DNA of 64,000 nucleotides from Granulicella sp. L56. Its GTDB lineage: Bacteria; Acidobacteriota; Terriglobia; Terriglobales; Acidobacteriaceae. The notes beneath the pieces were generated by a model. It did not search any database, was not told the DNA's origin, and saw nothing but the letters and a program-made list of their open reading frames with translations. Numbering within the stretch: position 1 is the stretch's first letter; each line of letters starts with the position of its first letter. Location of the stretch: contig NZ_LMUS01000004.1 of the NCBI RefSeq assembly GCF_009765835.1, positions 62,001-126,000 on the forward strand, in the 5' to 3' direction. The position numbers and the translations under genes were made by a program. Shown here one piece after another: positions 54,179 to 63,430 of the stretch.

Positions 54179-55279
54179 CTACTCATAAGACAAAGCGTCG
54201 ATAGGATCTTTGCGTGCTGCTTTGATAGCAGGATAGAAGGCCCCCAGAATAGCGCCGCTAAAGGCGATGACGACCGCAGTCGCGACCCACTCCGGCGTAA
54301 CTGCGAACGCCAGCGTTGGGAATTTGTAGTGGAAGATGGCCCGCATGAGATAGGTGAGGCCCACTCCAAGGATGATCCCCGAAATAGCCAGCAAGCCGGT
54401 CTCTCGCAGCACCACCGTAATGATGTAGAGGCGGGAGGCGCCGAGCGATTTGAGGATGCCGATCTCGCGGGTGCGCTCCATGACGGCGGTGTACATGGAC
54501 TGAAAGATGACGAGGAAGCCGATGAGCACCGCGATGCCGATGACAACGTGAAGGCCGATGTTGAAGCCGGGCAGCTTTTCCGGGGAGAGATTGGCGAGCA
54601 GTTCGGCAAGGGTCTCGATGTTGTATTCCTGCATACCAGGAGTAGCAAGGACCTCTTTGCGAACGTCGGCCTGAAATTGCGGATTGTTTTCGGTGCGGAG
54701 GTAGAACATGCTGGCTTTGCCGGGAGTTCCGCCGATCTCGTTCATGGTCGTGATGGGGATGAACTTGCGACCGCCTTTGCCATGCTGGACGATACCGCAG
54801 ATATGGAAGGGATGGTGCAAGACCTCCACGGTGTCGCCGATCTTGAAGCCACGGGCGGCTTCAAGATCATCGATGATAAGGTCATCCGGATGCTGAAAGG
54901 GACCGCCCGCAACGAAGACGAAGGGGCGAAGGGCGTTATAGCTGGCATAGTCGATGCCGTAGATGTTTTCGAGGGTCTTGCCGGAGGTTAGCTGGATGTT
55001 GACTGGAGCCGCAACCTCAACATGAGGCAGGCCGCGCAGAACATCGGCAACCTGAATCGAAGCGGCGGCGCCGGACATGCCGATGAGGTTCGTGGCTGCA
55101 CCGGGATGCACGACCATGTCCATGCCGATGCCGCTCTGACTGGTGCGCTGACCATTCAACTGACCAAGCATGATGGCAGCGATGGAGAGGATCATGATGA
55201 CTTCAATGGCTACAGCGAAGGCACTGATGATCGAGCGCAGCGGACGATGGACGAGATTACCGACAACCAGTTTATTCAT
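54179..55279 (-). CDS. MacB/FtsX-type ABC transporter permease
   Basis: A 366-residue permease with one membrane helix at 20-40, a large extracytoplasmic MacB-like domain (about 45-235, GMDMVVHPGA..., VEVAAPVNIQL...) and three C-terminal helices in an FtsX domain (ending GAFYPAIKAARKDPIDALSYE). Members export lipoproteins, peptides or drugs, or act as mechanotransmission complexes. No ATPase gene is adjacent; the orphan ATPase at 34393 is the only one in the window. A palindrome abuts the start codon and no ribosome site is visible. Confidence 0.9.
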   Translation of the reverse strand: MNKLVVGNLVHRPLRSIISAFAVAIEVIMILSIAAIMLGQLNGQRTSQSGIGMDMVVHPGAATNLIGMSGAAASIQVADVLRGLPHVEVAAPVNIQLTSGKTLENIYGIDYASYNALRPFVFVAGGPFQHPDDLIIDDLEAARGFKIGDTVEVLHHPFHICGIVQHGKGGRKFIPITTMNEIGGTPGKASMFYLRTENNPQFQADVRKEVLATPGMQEYNIETLAELLANLSPEKLPGFNIGLHVVIGIAVLIGFLVIFQSMYTAVMERTREIGILKSLGASRLYIITVVLRETGLLAISGIILGVGLTYLMRAIFHYKFPTLAFAVTPEWVATAVVIAFSGAILGAFYPAIKAARKDPIDALSYE

Positions 55280-55295
55280 ACACTTAACAGTGTAT
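55278..55295. promoter_or_regulatory. Inverted repeat abutting the permease start codon
   Basis: ATACACT (55278-55284) and AGTGTAT (55289-55295) are perfect complements across four bases, directly against the ATG at 55277-55279. It could hide the start in RNA or bind a repressor. TAACAGTGTA within it recurs at 56761-56770, upstream of the next minus-strand gene. Confidence 0.45.
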
Positions 55296-55415
55296 TGGAA
55301 GCGGCGTCAGGGAACCTTGGCTGGCCAGAGTTCTCTGCTGCACGGCGTGGTGCAATATGGAGCAAATCGGGAAAATAGCAGGCTTTGAGCGTTCGCCGGG
55401 TTCAAGATGCCCTCG

Positions 55416-56702
55416 CTAATTTACGGGCAGATGCTCCCTGCGAACGATCCTGTCGACTGCGACAATCTGTTGCACCGATGCTAAAAGAAGCCAGCCATAG
55501 CCTGCGAGCAGGAGAATTTCGATTCCGAGAAAGACAAGGCAATGCGGGTCGTGGGCGAGAAGGCCCTGATGAAACTCTGGAGCGGAGAACGCGTGCAGAA
55601 TGGTGGCGTAATAACTATGCTCCACCACGGCGACCACGCCAAAGATGGCAAACAAGAATGCTCCGAGCCTATGGCGGTTTGAAATGAGCAGGCAGAGGGG
55701 CAGAAGAGTCAGCATCAGGTAGGGAGGCCAGGACTTCTTGGCGAAGAGAATGAGCGTGAGGGTGAGCGCGGGCACAGCGAACGTGAGCACGCGCAGCCGC
55801 ACAGTCTCATTCGCCTTGTAGCAGGCTTTAGCGATAAGCCCAAAGGTGAGGGCAAGCAGAGCCAGCAAAAGCCCATTCCAGAGAGAGGAAGGCAGGGTCG
55901 CGCCGGTCGCGCCCTCGATAAGGAAAGGGATATCCGCCGAGGTCCTTAAGCTGCCCTCCCTCAGCAGGGGCTGAAGAAGCGGAGCATGGGCCATTGCAAC
56001 GCTGCCGTAGACGACAGCGACAAGAACTCCGAGCCCGCCGACCCAGCGCCATCGCCGCGGTACAGCAAGGAAGAACGCCGGAACGTAAAGCAAAGGTAGA
56101 AATTTCAGTAACGCGACTCCAACGCCCACTGCAACTCCTGAAGAGAAGGCTCGCCGCCGTTGGACCAGAAGCATGGCGAGCGCGAGCAGGACGGCGATGA
56201 TGATGTTGTCCTGTCCATCGATGGCGACAAACTGAAGGCTGACCGCGCTGGTCAGGTACAGGATGGCGCCGGTGCGCAATTCGCGGTCAGAGAGAAAAGT
56301 GCGGCCTGCTCGAAACCAGAGAGGGAGCAAAAGCGATTCAACAAGGATCGCAAAGAGGATCAGCGAGAGCGGCGTTCGAAAGAAGCCGACCAGAAGCGCG
56401 TCCATGTAGGAATGAAGCGGGGCATAACTGGAGACGAAGTCCCTGTAAGGCATGAGATGGAGCAGAGCTTTTTGGGCCTCTCCCATGTAGATGGTCACAT
56501 CTCCTCGTGGAGAGACGCGCAGGACAAAGAAGACAAAGAGCCAAAGCCCGATTCGGCTGGCAATAAAGGAGATGGTGATAAGGCGCTCGAAAGCCTGACG
56601 CGGCAGATCGTGCAGACGGCGGCTTCGGACGGCTGGGATGCTGACGGCGCCGGCAAAGATGCCAAGAGCTGCTCGAGCGACGAGAGTCTGCTCTCCAGTC
56701 AT
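55416..56702 (-). CDS. Multi-membrane mannosyltransferase-like protein (GT87/DUF2029 style)
   Basis: A 428-residue protein with about ten membrane helices. The first loop carries GDVTIYMGEAQKALLHLMPYRDFVSSYAPLHSY, a Y-R-DF...Y-P-type motif like that of GT-C enzymes of the GT87 group, and a later AIDGQDNIIIAVLLALAMLLVQRRR segment is typical of the same group. Such enzymes use polyprenyl-phosphate sugars. GGAGAG lies 5 bases before the ATG. It is in line with the Wzy-like gene upstream (91 bases). Confidence 0.75.
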   Translation of the reverse strand: MTGEQTLVARAALGIFAGAVSIPAVRSRRLHDLPRQAFERLITISFIASRIGLWLFVFFVLRVSPRGDVTIYMGEAQKALLHLMPYRDFVSSYAPLHSYMDALLVGFFRTPLSLILFAILVESLLLPLWFRAGRTFLSDRELRTGAILYLTSAVSLQFVAIDGQDNIIIAVLLALAMLLVQRRRAFSSGVAVGVGVALLKFLPLLYVPAFFLAVPRRWRWVGGLGVLVAVVYGSVAMAHAPLLQPLLREGSLRTSADIPFLIEGATGATLPSSLWNGLLLALLALTFGLIAKACYKANETVRLRVLTFAVPALTLTLILFAKKSWPPYLMLTLLPLCLLISNRHRLGAFLFAIFGVVAVVEHSYYATILHAFSAPEFHQGLLAHDPHCLVFLGIEILLLAGYGWLLLASVQQIVAVDRIVRREHLPVN

Positions 56703-56793
56703 AGGTTCTCTCCATGATTATTTTTGCTGTCACGACCGACTGCCTGTTGCTTGGTGCAGCTAACAGTGTACGGGACTGGCACGCCGAACCATG

Positions 56794-58311
56794 TTACCGT
56801 CCGGACTCTTGCGGAGGATGGGCCGGGGGCAAGCGGCGGGGGATGCTGCGAATCGGTGCGATGCGGCGAAGACGAGTGCGTTCCGGCACCGAGACGAGCG
56901 CGCCGATGATCGGCATGACATAAGCCGAGGTAACCGCTGCGACGACAATGCCCAGAGCAAAATATCCGGAGTCGTGAACGACACCTCGAAGCATTCCTTC
57001 CGGCGCCTCATGCGCGAAGATCACAATGGCGAGCAGCCCCCACGGGTACTTGCGAACATCGCCGCAAAGCGAATCGAAGATGACAAACAGCATGATCCAC
57101 AGGAGAGGAGCGAGGACAAAGATGCCCATCCAGCGGCCGAGATGAAATGCCTCTCCAGTGGGACTGAAAGAGATTCCGGTCGAGAAGTCATCTGCACCGA
57201 TCATGCCTATCTCGTGGGCATAAAGGTTGCCGAAGCCGACCTCGGGCTTGCCCGGCCAGAGGAAATGGGGGATAAGATTCGCGAAGTCCATAACAATGGG
57301 AACATAGCCGATGTTGCCATTGTCCTCGGTGACGTTGATGAGAGCGTCATCGGGGGAGATCATCTGCAGGCGGTCGAAGAAGCCCTGGGGGGTATCGAAG
57401 TATGCCTGCACCCTGTCCTCGACGATTCCGTCGGCAGTCTGGTGGGACTGCTCACGAACATAGTCCAATTTTGAAAGCAGGGAGATCGAGGTGCTTACGT
57501 TTTCGCTTATAGAGATTGACTTGTAGTTTCTACCGTACTGGGAATACGGGACGAGATAATATCCCATAAAAAGGAGCGCCAGAACGCAGCCAAGGGTTTG
57601 GTAAAAGGTGATCCGATATCGTTGTGAAGCGGCGGCTATGAGCCAGCACAACGGAGGGCTGAAGATCCCTTGTTTGGAAAAATTAATAAGGCCGCCAGCG
57701 AAGAGAGCGCCGCAAGCAATCAGGACAGTCAGATTCACGCTGCTGGTTCCACCGCTTTTGCGAATCTGCGCGATCGTTCCAAGGATGATTGCAAGAGGAA
57801 GGAAGAAGTTGACTTGACCGACTGCGCTGAGGACCGAACCACTCCCTGAAGGGGCTACAGTTATAACCGCTGTGAGAGCAAAACCTGCGATCATGCAGCC
57901 CGTAGCTGCGTTCGACATGTTCTCGTCTGAGACCATGTTGGCCAGAAGAGGACGCTTCGCGGTCAATTTTCGGCTAAAAAAAACGGCCGCAAGCATTGCG
58001 GTGATGCCGCCGACGTAGACCTGAAACGTCAAGAGAGGCTGTTTCAGATCGGAGCCAGCCTGTTCGCCCAGAACAGCCTTCCAGGTAATGCCCACGATGA
58101 CTACCAGAACAGCGTAGAAAAAAACATACCCCCCGGAGGCACTCGTGAACCCGCCGGCGAGATTGAAGGTAAAGGCAGCAATGATGATAAAGAGGAAACA
58201 GCAGAGAGAGATCGCGGCAGGCGTCCCCTGAAGCAGTTGCGCGATGCTGAGCAGCGCGGCAAAGCAGATAACGTACAGAAGGGGAATGCGTTCTGGAAAT
58301 GGGAGGCGCAC
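56794..58311 (-). CDS. O-antigen polymerase-like membrane protein (Wzy)
   Basis: A 505-residue protein starting at a GTG, with about twelve membrane helices, one large external loop (about 270-375, SKLDYVREQSHQTADGIVEDRV to FLWPGKPEVGFGN), and a low-complexity Arg/Pro tail. Topology and the large late loop are those of oligosaccharide repeat-unit polymerases, which join repeat units of O-antigen or exopolysaccharide. Sequence in this family is poorly conserved, so the call rests on topology and its place among acyl- and glycosyltransferase genes. Confidence 0.7.
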   Translation of the reverse strand: MRLPFPERIPLLYVICFAALLSIAQLLQGTPAAISLCCFLFIIIAAFTFNLAGGFTSASGGYVFFYAVLVVIVGITWKAVLGEQAGSDLKQPLLTFQVYVGGITAMLAAVFFSRKLTAKRPLLANMVSDENMSNAATGCMIAGFALTAVITVAPSGSGSVLSAVGQVNFFLPLAIILGTIAQIRKSGGTSSVNLTVLIACGALFAGGLINFSKQGIFSPPLCWLIAAASQRYRITFYQTLGCVLALLFMGYYLVPYSQYGRNYKSISISENVSTSISLLSKLDYVREQSHQTADGIVEDRVQAYFDTPQGFFDRLQMISPDDALINVTEDNGNIGYVPIVMDFANLIPHFLWPGKPEVGFGNLYAHEIGMIGADDFSTGISFSPTGEAFHLGRWMGIFVLAPLLWIMLFVIFDSLCGDVRKYPWGLLAIVIFAHEAPEGMLRGVVHDSGYFALGIVVAAVTSAYVMPIIGALVSVPERTRLRRIAPIRSIPRRLPPAHPPQESGR

Positions 58312-58555
58312 TCTTTCTCTTTCTAAACCAGTGTCTGGTTCAACTGCCGGAGGTCAGCGGCGAATTTGGCGCACTTGCATTGGCCCCCCGAAATCTATCC
58401 AACCGAGGGCTTAGGAAGATGATACCAGCGGCGGGGAGTGAGCCAACCAGCATGCGCGGAACTTAGCAGTCACTAGGTGCCCCGGAAACGATTAAGACAA
58501 TCTATGCCAGTTATAGCGAACCAATCTTAGAAGCTTCAATTGGGATGCTTACCTA
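58312..58555. other. Intergenic region, no feature seen
   Basis: A 244-base gap between two minus-strand membrane protein genes. I see no ORF, repeat or clear terminator. Confidence 0.4.
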
Positions 58556-59704
58556 TTATTCGACAAGAGGGACGCTCTTTGATGACTTTGCAGGGATATA
58601 TCGCATGAGTCGATTTCGGAGGCGCAGCGAGGGCTGCTCGACCACATAGTAGGAAAGTTCGGCGACGATGAGGATTGCGACCCAGTTGCCAGGAAAGGTG
58701 CTGATGATCTTCAGGGAAGGGCCGAACACAGACGCGTTCATACTGTGCAGGAACAGCGTCTGCCAGATGTAAATGCTGTAGGACAGAACACCGATATGCA
58801 TGACAGGGCGACTGTTCAGCACATTGCCGACGGCGGAATGTGGATTGCGAACACACCAGAGCAGGAAGAACGCGATGGCTGTTCCGCAGAGTGTAAAGCC
58901 AAAGGGAAACTCCCAATAATTCTGGAAGCGGGCACCGATGCAATCGGAGAGGAAGATAACGGCGGGAGGAATCCACCATATCTTCGTGACGAAGCTGTAG
59001 ACGCGCTCGAAGAGCGGGGTCCCCTGCAATAAGGCGATGACGCAGCCAAACATGAGCGAGTCCGCACGCATTTGAAACATGCCCCCATGATGCAGGTAAG
59101 GAACATGAGAAGCGAAAGAGGCGACACGAATCACCGGGGAGATGACGATGACGACAAGGGCGAACTTCGCAGCAGCCATACGGCCGGCGATGCCGGGACG
59201 ATGACGCAGGCAGTAATAAAGGATGCAAGGCCAGATGAAGTAGAACTGCTCTTCGATGCTGAGAGTCCAGAAATGCTCCAGCGACCACATGCGCACCGTG
59301 AGTGCGTAGTTATGAAAGAAGAAGAGTGCGCTGACGATATCGATTCGAGTGACCGCCAATCGCCCAGCCCAGCCGAGAAGAAGAAGGACGGCCACATAGA
59401 GATAGACCGGGGGCAGGATGCGCATGGCGCGTCGAAAGTAGAAGCTGCCCATACTGATGGAGCCGCGCTTCTGTTGCTCATGCAAAAGAAGGCTTGTGAT
59501 GAGATAGCCGCTGATGACAAAAAAGATAAATACGCCGGTATCACCATTGAAGATGGCAAACCAGATGAGAGAGACATGGTGAGTCATGCCGAATCGCTGG
59601 ATCGTGTGCAGAGCGATGACGAGAAAGATAGACAGCGCACGCAGACCATCGAGACTGGGAATGCGAGACATCGATGCGGCCCGTGTGGGGAGGGGTTCGA
59701 CCAT
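58556..59704 (-). CDS. Acyltransferase family 3 membrane protein
   Basis: A 382-residue OafA-like protein. RIPSLDGLRALSIFLVIALH opens the first helix with its conserved Arg and His; FIFFVISGYLITSLLL, FYFRRAMRILPPVYLYV and HFWTLSIEEQFYFIWPCILYY are the remaining family blocks. An ATG at residue 12 (MSRIPSLDGLRAL) is an alternative start; GAGG before the longer one is modest support. It probably O-acylates the same surface glycan as its neighbours. Confidence 0.92.
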   Translation of the reverse strand: MVEPLPTRAASMSRIPSLDGLRALSIFLVIALHTIQRFGMTHHVSLIWFAIFNGDTGVFIFFVISGYLITSLLLHEQQKRGSISMGSFYFRRAMRILPPVYLYVAVLLLLGWAGRLAVTRIDIVSALFFFHNYALTVRMWSLEHFWTLSIEEQFYFIWPCILYYCLRHRPGIAGRMAAAKFALVVIVISPVIRVASFASHVPYLHHGGMFQMRADSLMFGCVIALLQGTPLFERVYSFVTKIWWIPPAVIFLSDCIGARFQNYWEFPFGFTLCGTAIAFFLLWCVRNPHSAVGNVLNSRPVMHIGVLSYSIYIWQTLFLHSMNASVFGPSLKIISTFPGNWVAILIVAELSYYVVEQPSLRLRNRLMRYIPAKSSKSVPLVE

Positions 59705-59751
59705 AAGAAAGGGTCCTCTATCTGGGGCTAATTATATATAGTGACCCGTTT

Positions 59752-59830
59752 ACGGAAGTGCTTTGACTTGATAGGGATGCAGGTCATGCTTCGAGCAGCT
59801 AACGGCTGAGCCGAGCGAATGGAACGATTC
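59752..59830. repeat. Partial duplicate of the rodZ-like gene's 5' region
   Basis: Positions 59752-59785 are identical for 34 bases to 61288-61321. The match resumes at 59798-59828 against 61374-61404 with three differences in 31, including the first codons of the rodZ-like gene. About 40 bases present in the downstream copy are missing here. The two copies flank the acyltransferase gene at 59917. Confidence 0.85.
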
Positions 59831-59916
59831 GCACGATAGACCCCTTTGTTGAAATTAGTCACGCAAACCGATGCAGCTCATAGCTCCTGCTGGTTCTTCT
59901 GGGTTTCCTTCCAGGT

Positions 59917-61035
59917 TCACGTTGTCGAGCTTGCGTGGGCTTCTACTTCGATTTCGGCTGGCGTGCCTACAGCGGAGTCAACTCTTCTTGGAAACAGCCG
60001 ATCTCGCAGCTTCAAGGCTGGAAATTCGACGACTTTAGTAAAGAAGATGCCGACCAGCGCTCCCAGCAGGGTTGGAGCAATCGCCACCCAGACCGGTGCC
60101 AGCCATCGCGGCAGGTGTGGTGACACCTGAACGAGGGGAGCAATCACGGCAACGTGCCAGAGATAGATTCCATACGAATACAGTCCAATCCACGCAACCA
60201 GACGATAGAGCGCAGACCGCCGGCGTCCTTCCCGATGCCGGTACAGCAGCATTAAGAGGGCAACGCCTAATGCGTTGGCACAGTCGAAGCTGAGCGAAGC
60301 CGCCCATCGCGTTTGCAGATTCAGCCGGAAGAAAGCAAACACCAATGCAAGAACAAGAAACCAGATCCATCTGCGATTCTGCCACCGCCTGAATGTCTCC
60401 GGGGCATAGTGATAAAGAATGGCAAGCAATACACCTTCCAGGATTCCATCAATCCTGGTATGGGTGGCTGTGACCGTATCGAAACCGTACACCGTCAGCA
60501 TCATTCGCAGGAAAATGACAGTACCTGTCACTCCTGCGAGAAAGAGGAAGAGATTTCTCATCCGCGTTGCACGCCAGGCAGCGATGGCTAGGCACAATAC
60601 CAGCAGCAGGTAAGCGTGCTCTTCTACACCCAGACTCCATGTGTGAGCGACACCCCCCACATAGTTTTGGATATTTAACAGATTGCCCCACATCTGGTGG
60701 AAGGTGCGGTGGCCTGTCAACAGGATCAAGCCTATAAAAAGATAATATTGTGGCCAGATTTTAAAGCCGCGGCGAATCAGAAAGCGCTTGCTGTCAATCC
60801 GGCCATACAGCATCCATTCCTTTACCAGCAGACCACCCACCAGAAAACCGCTCAGGATGAAGAAGACGTCCACGCCCGCCCACCCAAAATGACTAAACCC
60901 CAATACTCTGAAAGGATAAAACAGAATGGCCCGCGGGGAATGGTAATCGATCACCATTAAGATGGCGATGCCGCGCAAAAAATCCAGTTCTATCTCGCGC
61001 TTTGATGGCTTTTGATGACTGACTTTTGGGGTCAC
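59917..61035 (-). CDS. Acyltransferase family 3 membrane protein between direct repeats
   Basis: A 372-residue OafA-like protein starting at a GTG without a visible ribosome site (MTPKVSHQKPSKREIELDFLRGIAILMVIDYH). The blocks are FFILSGFLVGGLL, RFLIRRGFKIWPQYYLFI and HTWSLGVEEHAYLLLVLCLA; the last has HAY where the family usually has QFY. It ends EFPALKLRDRLF. It lies between two copies of a duplicated 34-base segment, which suggests rearrangement or insertion at this site. Confidence 0.9.
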   Translation of the reverse strand: MTPKVSHQKPSKREIELDFLRGIAILMVIDYHSPRAILFYPFRVLGFSHFGWAGVDVFFILSGFLVGGLLVKEWMLYGRIDSKRFLIRRGFKIWPQYYLFIGLILLTGHRTFHQMWGNLLNIQNYVGGVAHTWSLGVEEHAYLLLVLCLAIAAWRATRMRNLFLFLAGVTGTVIFLRMMLTVYGFDTVTATHTRIDGILEGVLLAILYHYAPETFRRWQNRRWIWFLVLALVFAFFRLNLQTRWAASLSFDCANALGVALLMLLYRHREGRRRSALYRLVAWIGLYSYGIYLWHVAVIAPLVQVSPHLPRWLAPVWVAIAPTLLGALVGIFFTKVVEFPALKLRDRLFPRRVDSAVGTPAEIEVEAHASSTT

Positions 61036-61394
61036 TGTACAAGTATAGATGACTGGGTTCGCCGGCCTTCTTTTGAATCATTCCAATAAAACTCTCTAAT
61101 AATCTGAAAAAACTTTTTAATGAACCTGTAATCAAACGTGTCATCCTTCGCCGCAGGCGGAGGACCTGCTTGTGCGGTTGTCTGCTTTTGCCGCTGAGAC
61201 GCAGCGATAAGGCAATCAGCAGGAAGATCACTCGATCTCTTTTGGAAGTTAAGGGTTGTCAGAGATGATCCTCTAGCTTCCGATTGCACGGAAGTGCTTT
61301 GACTTGATAGGGATGCAGGTCTATTCTTCGAGCAACTGGGACACATCCGGCAGAAATCTGGGGTTCCAGTAAGGCTAACGGCTGAGCGGAGCGA
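61036..61394. repeat. Gap with a dispersed repeat and the parent copy of the duplication
   Basis: No gene seen. Positions 61131-61180 hold one copy of the GTCATCCTTCGCCGCAGGCG element. Positions 61288-61321 and 61374-61394 are the parent copy of the segment duplicated at 59752, leading directly into the rodZ-like gene. Confidence 0.6.
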
Positions 61395-61811
61395 ATGGAA
61401 AGATTCTGCGACGAGCTGCGATGGGCGCGTGAGCAGCGCAAGATCTCGATTGAAGCGATCTGCGAGGAGACCAAGGTCTCGCCGCGGCACCTGCGCGCGT
61501 TAGAAGCGGGAGAGTACAACGAGTTGCCCGGCGGAGTCTTTCGCAAGGGCATCGTGCGCAGTTATCTTGCTGCGCTGGGGCTAGAAGAGTCATCGTGGCT
61601 CGACCGGTTCGAAGCAAGTCTGCGCGAGAGCGGCGCGCAGGATGCCGAGGTCGAAGACTGGTCTGAATTCGCCGAGAATGTGCGCAGGAACAGAGGCGCC
61701 AGCGAGTCAGGAACGAAGCTGCAGTGGATGGGCGTGGCAATGATGATGGTTGCGCTGCTCGCTCTGGCATGGTCCGTGTGGAAGTTCGTTCTGCACGGGC
61801 GATTGCCTTAG
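61395..61811 (+). CDS. RodZ-like HTH membrane protein
   Basis: A 138-residue protein: an HTH_25-type domain (residues 4-68, LRWAREQRKISIEAICEETKVSPRHLRALEAGEYNELPGGVFRKGIVRSYLAALGL), an acidic linker, and one membrane helix (about 110-131). This is the RodZ plan, a cytoplasmic HTH that contacts MreB plus a membrane anchor, but the external domain is missing, leaving only a few residues after the helix. It could be a short RodZ form or a membrane-bound regulator. Its 5' end is duplicated at 59798-59828. Confidence 0.8.
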   Translation: MERFCDELRWAREQRKISIEAICEETKVSPRHLRALEAGEYNELPGGVFRKGIVRSYLAALGLEESSWLDRFEASLRESGAQDAEVEDWSEFAENVRRNRGASESGTKLQWMGVAMMMVALLALAWSVWKFVLHGRLP

Positions 61812-62140
61812 AATCTGTCAAAAACTCATTAACCACGCGATCTGTCATCAAATTTGTCATCCTTCGCCGCAAGGCGGAGGACCTGCTTTTGCGGTTGCCC
61901 CTTGCTTTTGCCTGTTCCTAATCCGTGCCATCGGCGACTATCGGTGTTAAGCCTTCAGTTTTTAAACAGCCTCTTAGAAGCAGGGCAAACCTTCCCATTC
62001 GATGCAGAATATCGCCATTGAAGCGAGAATCGGCACGGATAAGTGCGCTCCTTTGTCGAGGGGCCTACGCGACGAGTAAAATAGAAGGGTTGCAAACTGA
62101 TCAGGCTAAGTGTCTGTTCTGGCACCTAAAAGGAGTTGTT
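61812..62140. repeat. Gap before metK with a dispersed repeat
   Basis: No gene seen. Positions 61847-61900 hold a copy of the GTCATCCTTCGCCGCAAGGC element, nearly identical to 61131-61180. The rest contains the metK promoter and leader. Confidence 0.6.
62053..62082 (+). promoter_or_regulatory. Probable metK promoter
   Basis: TTGTCG (62053-62058) and TAAAAT (62077-62082) are 18 bases apart, 59 bases before the metK start. I could not fit any S-adenosylmethionine riboswitch class to the short leader. Confidence 0.45.
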
Positions 62141-63310
62141 TTGGCGACACGCGATAAGTTTTTGTTTACGAGTGAGTCTGTAACCGAAGGTCATCCTGAC
62201 AAGATTGCCGACCAGATCTCCGATGCGATTCTTGATGCCTGCCTGGAGCAGGATCCATACAGCCGTGTGGCTTGCGAGACGCTGACCTGCACCGGCCTGG
62301 TGGTCGTCGCCGGTGAGATCACGACCAAGGCCTATGTGGACTTTCAGAGCATCGTGCGCGGGACAGTGGCGGCGATTGGCTATGACAATGCCCTCTACGG
62401 CTTCGATTCCAATACCTGCGCGGTGATCTCGACGATCAACAAGCAGTCGGGCGATATCGCCATGGGCGTCGATACTGGCGGAGCGGGCGATCAGGGCATG
62501 ATGTTCGGCTATGCGACCAACGAGACGCCGGAGCTGATGCCGACGCCGATCTCGCTGGCCCACAAGCTGGTGCAGAAGCTGAGCGAGGTCCGCAAATCGG
62601 GCCTGATGTCTTATCTGCGTCCCGACGGCAAGAGCCAGGTGACAGTCGAGTATGACTCCAACAACAAGCCAGTGCGTGTGGATGCAGTCGTCATCTCGAC
62701 ACAGCATGCAGAGAACGTCAGCAACGACGAGCTTCGCGGCGACATCCTGAAGCATGTGATTCAAGCTGTGATCCCTGCCGAGTTACTCGATCAGGATACG
62801 AAATACCACATCAATCCAACCGGCCGTTTCGTGGTCGGTGGACCGATGGGCGATACCGGGTTGACAGGCCGCAAGATCATCGTCGACACCTATGGCGGCA
62901 TGGGCCGTCATGGCGGCGGGGCCTTCAGCGGCAAGGATGCAACCAAGGTTGACCGTTCAGCAGCGTACATGGCTCGCTATGTGGCGAAGAACATTGTTGC
63001 CGCCGGGCTGGCCGATCGCTGCGAAGTTCAGCTCGCCTACGCGATTGGCGTTCCTGAGCCAGTGAGCGTGCTGGTCGAGACGTTTGGCACGGGTAAGGTC
63101 GATGAGGCCAGGCTCGAAGCGCTGGTGCGAAAGAACTTCTCGTTGACCCCGAAGGGGATTATCGAGAGCCTGAACCTGCGTCGGCCGATCTACAAGGCAA
63201 CCGCGGCCTATGGGCACTTTGGCCGCAAGGGCGAGAACTTTACGTGGGAGGCAACCGACAAGGCTACTGCTCTGAAGGAGCAGGCTGGACAGGCTGTTTC
63301 GGCCAAGTAA
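62141..63310 (+). CDS. metK: S-adenosylmethionine synthetase
   Basis: A 389-residue enzyme making S-adenosylmethionine from methionine and ATP. I place the start at a TTG (62141): AAAAGGAG lies 5 bases before it and it gives the canonical N-terminus (M)[30 protein letters not shown]. The ATP-binding hexapeptide GAGDQG and the P-loop-like GGGAFSGKD are present, as are [21 protein letters not shown] and the C-terminal YGHFG. The frame is open to 61925, but that part contains the promoter. A terminator follows. Confidence 0.96.
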   Translation: MATRDKFLFTSESVTEGHPDKIADQISDAILDACLEQDPYSRVACETLTCTGLVVVAGEITTKAYVDFQSIVRGTVAAIGYDNALYGFDSNTCAVISTINKQSGDIAMGVDTGGAGDQGMMFGYATNETPELMPTPISLAHKLVQKLSEVRKSGLMSYLRPDGKSQVTVEYDSNNKPVRVDAVVISTQHAENVSNDELRGDILKHVIQAVIPAELLDQDTKYHINPTGRFVVGGPMGDTGLTGRKIIVDTYGGMGRHGGGAFSGKDATKVDRSAAYMARYVAKNIVAAGLADRCEVQLAYAIGVPEPVSVLVETFGTGKVDEARLEALVRKNFSLTPKGIIESLNLRRPIYKATAAYGHFGRKGENFTWEATDKATALKEQAGQAVSAK

Positions 63311-63330
63311 TTTTTTTTGTGGATTGGAGA

Positions 63331-63363
63331 AGGGGCGGGCCTTAGGGCCTGCCTCTTTTTTTT
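63331..63363 (+). terminator. Intrinsic terminator after metK
   Basis: A GGGCGGGCC / GGCCTGCCT stem over a TTAG loop with one or two wobble pairs, followed by eight T. Confidence 0.85.
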
Positions 63364-63430
63364 GGCCAATACGAGTTTGAATGAACGAATCGGAGTGTAG
63401 CGTGCAACAGCAGTGGAGGAAGATACTGGA

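Noticed and set aside
62083-62140. S-adenosylmethionine riboswitch before metK
   Set aside because: GGCTAAG and CCTAAAAGGAG recall parts of the SAM-II pattern, but the pairing arms do not fit and the leader is very short.
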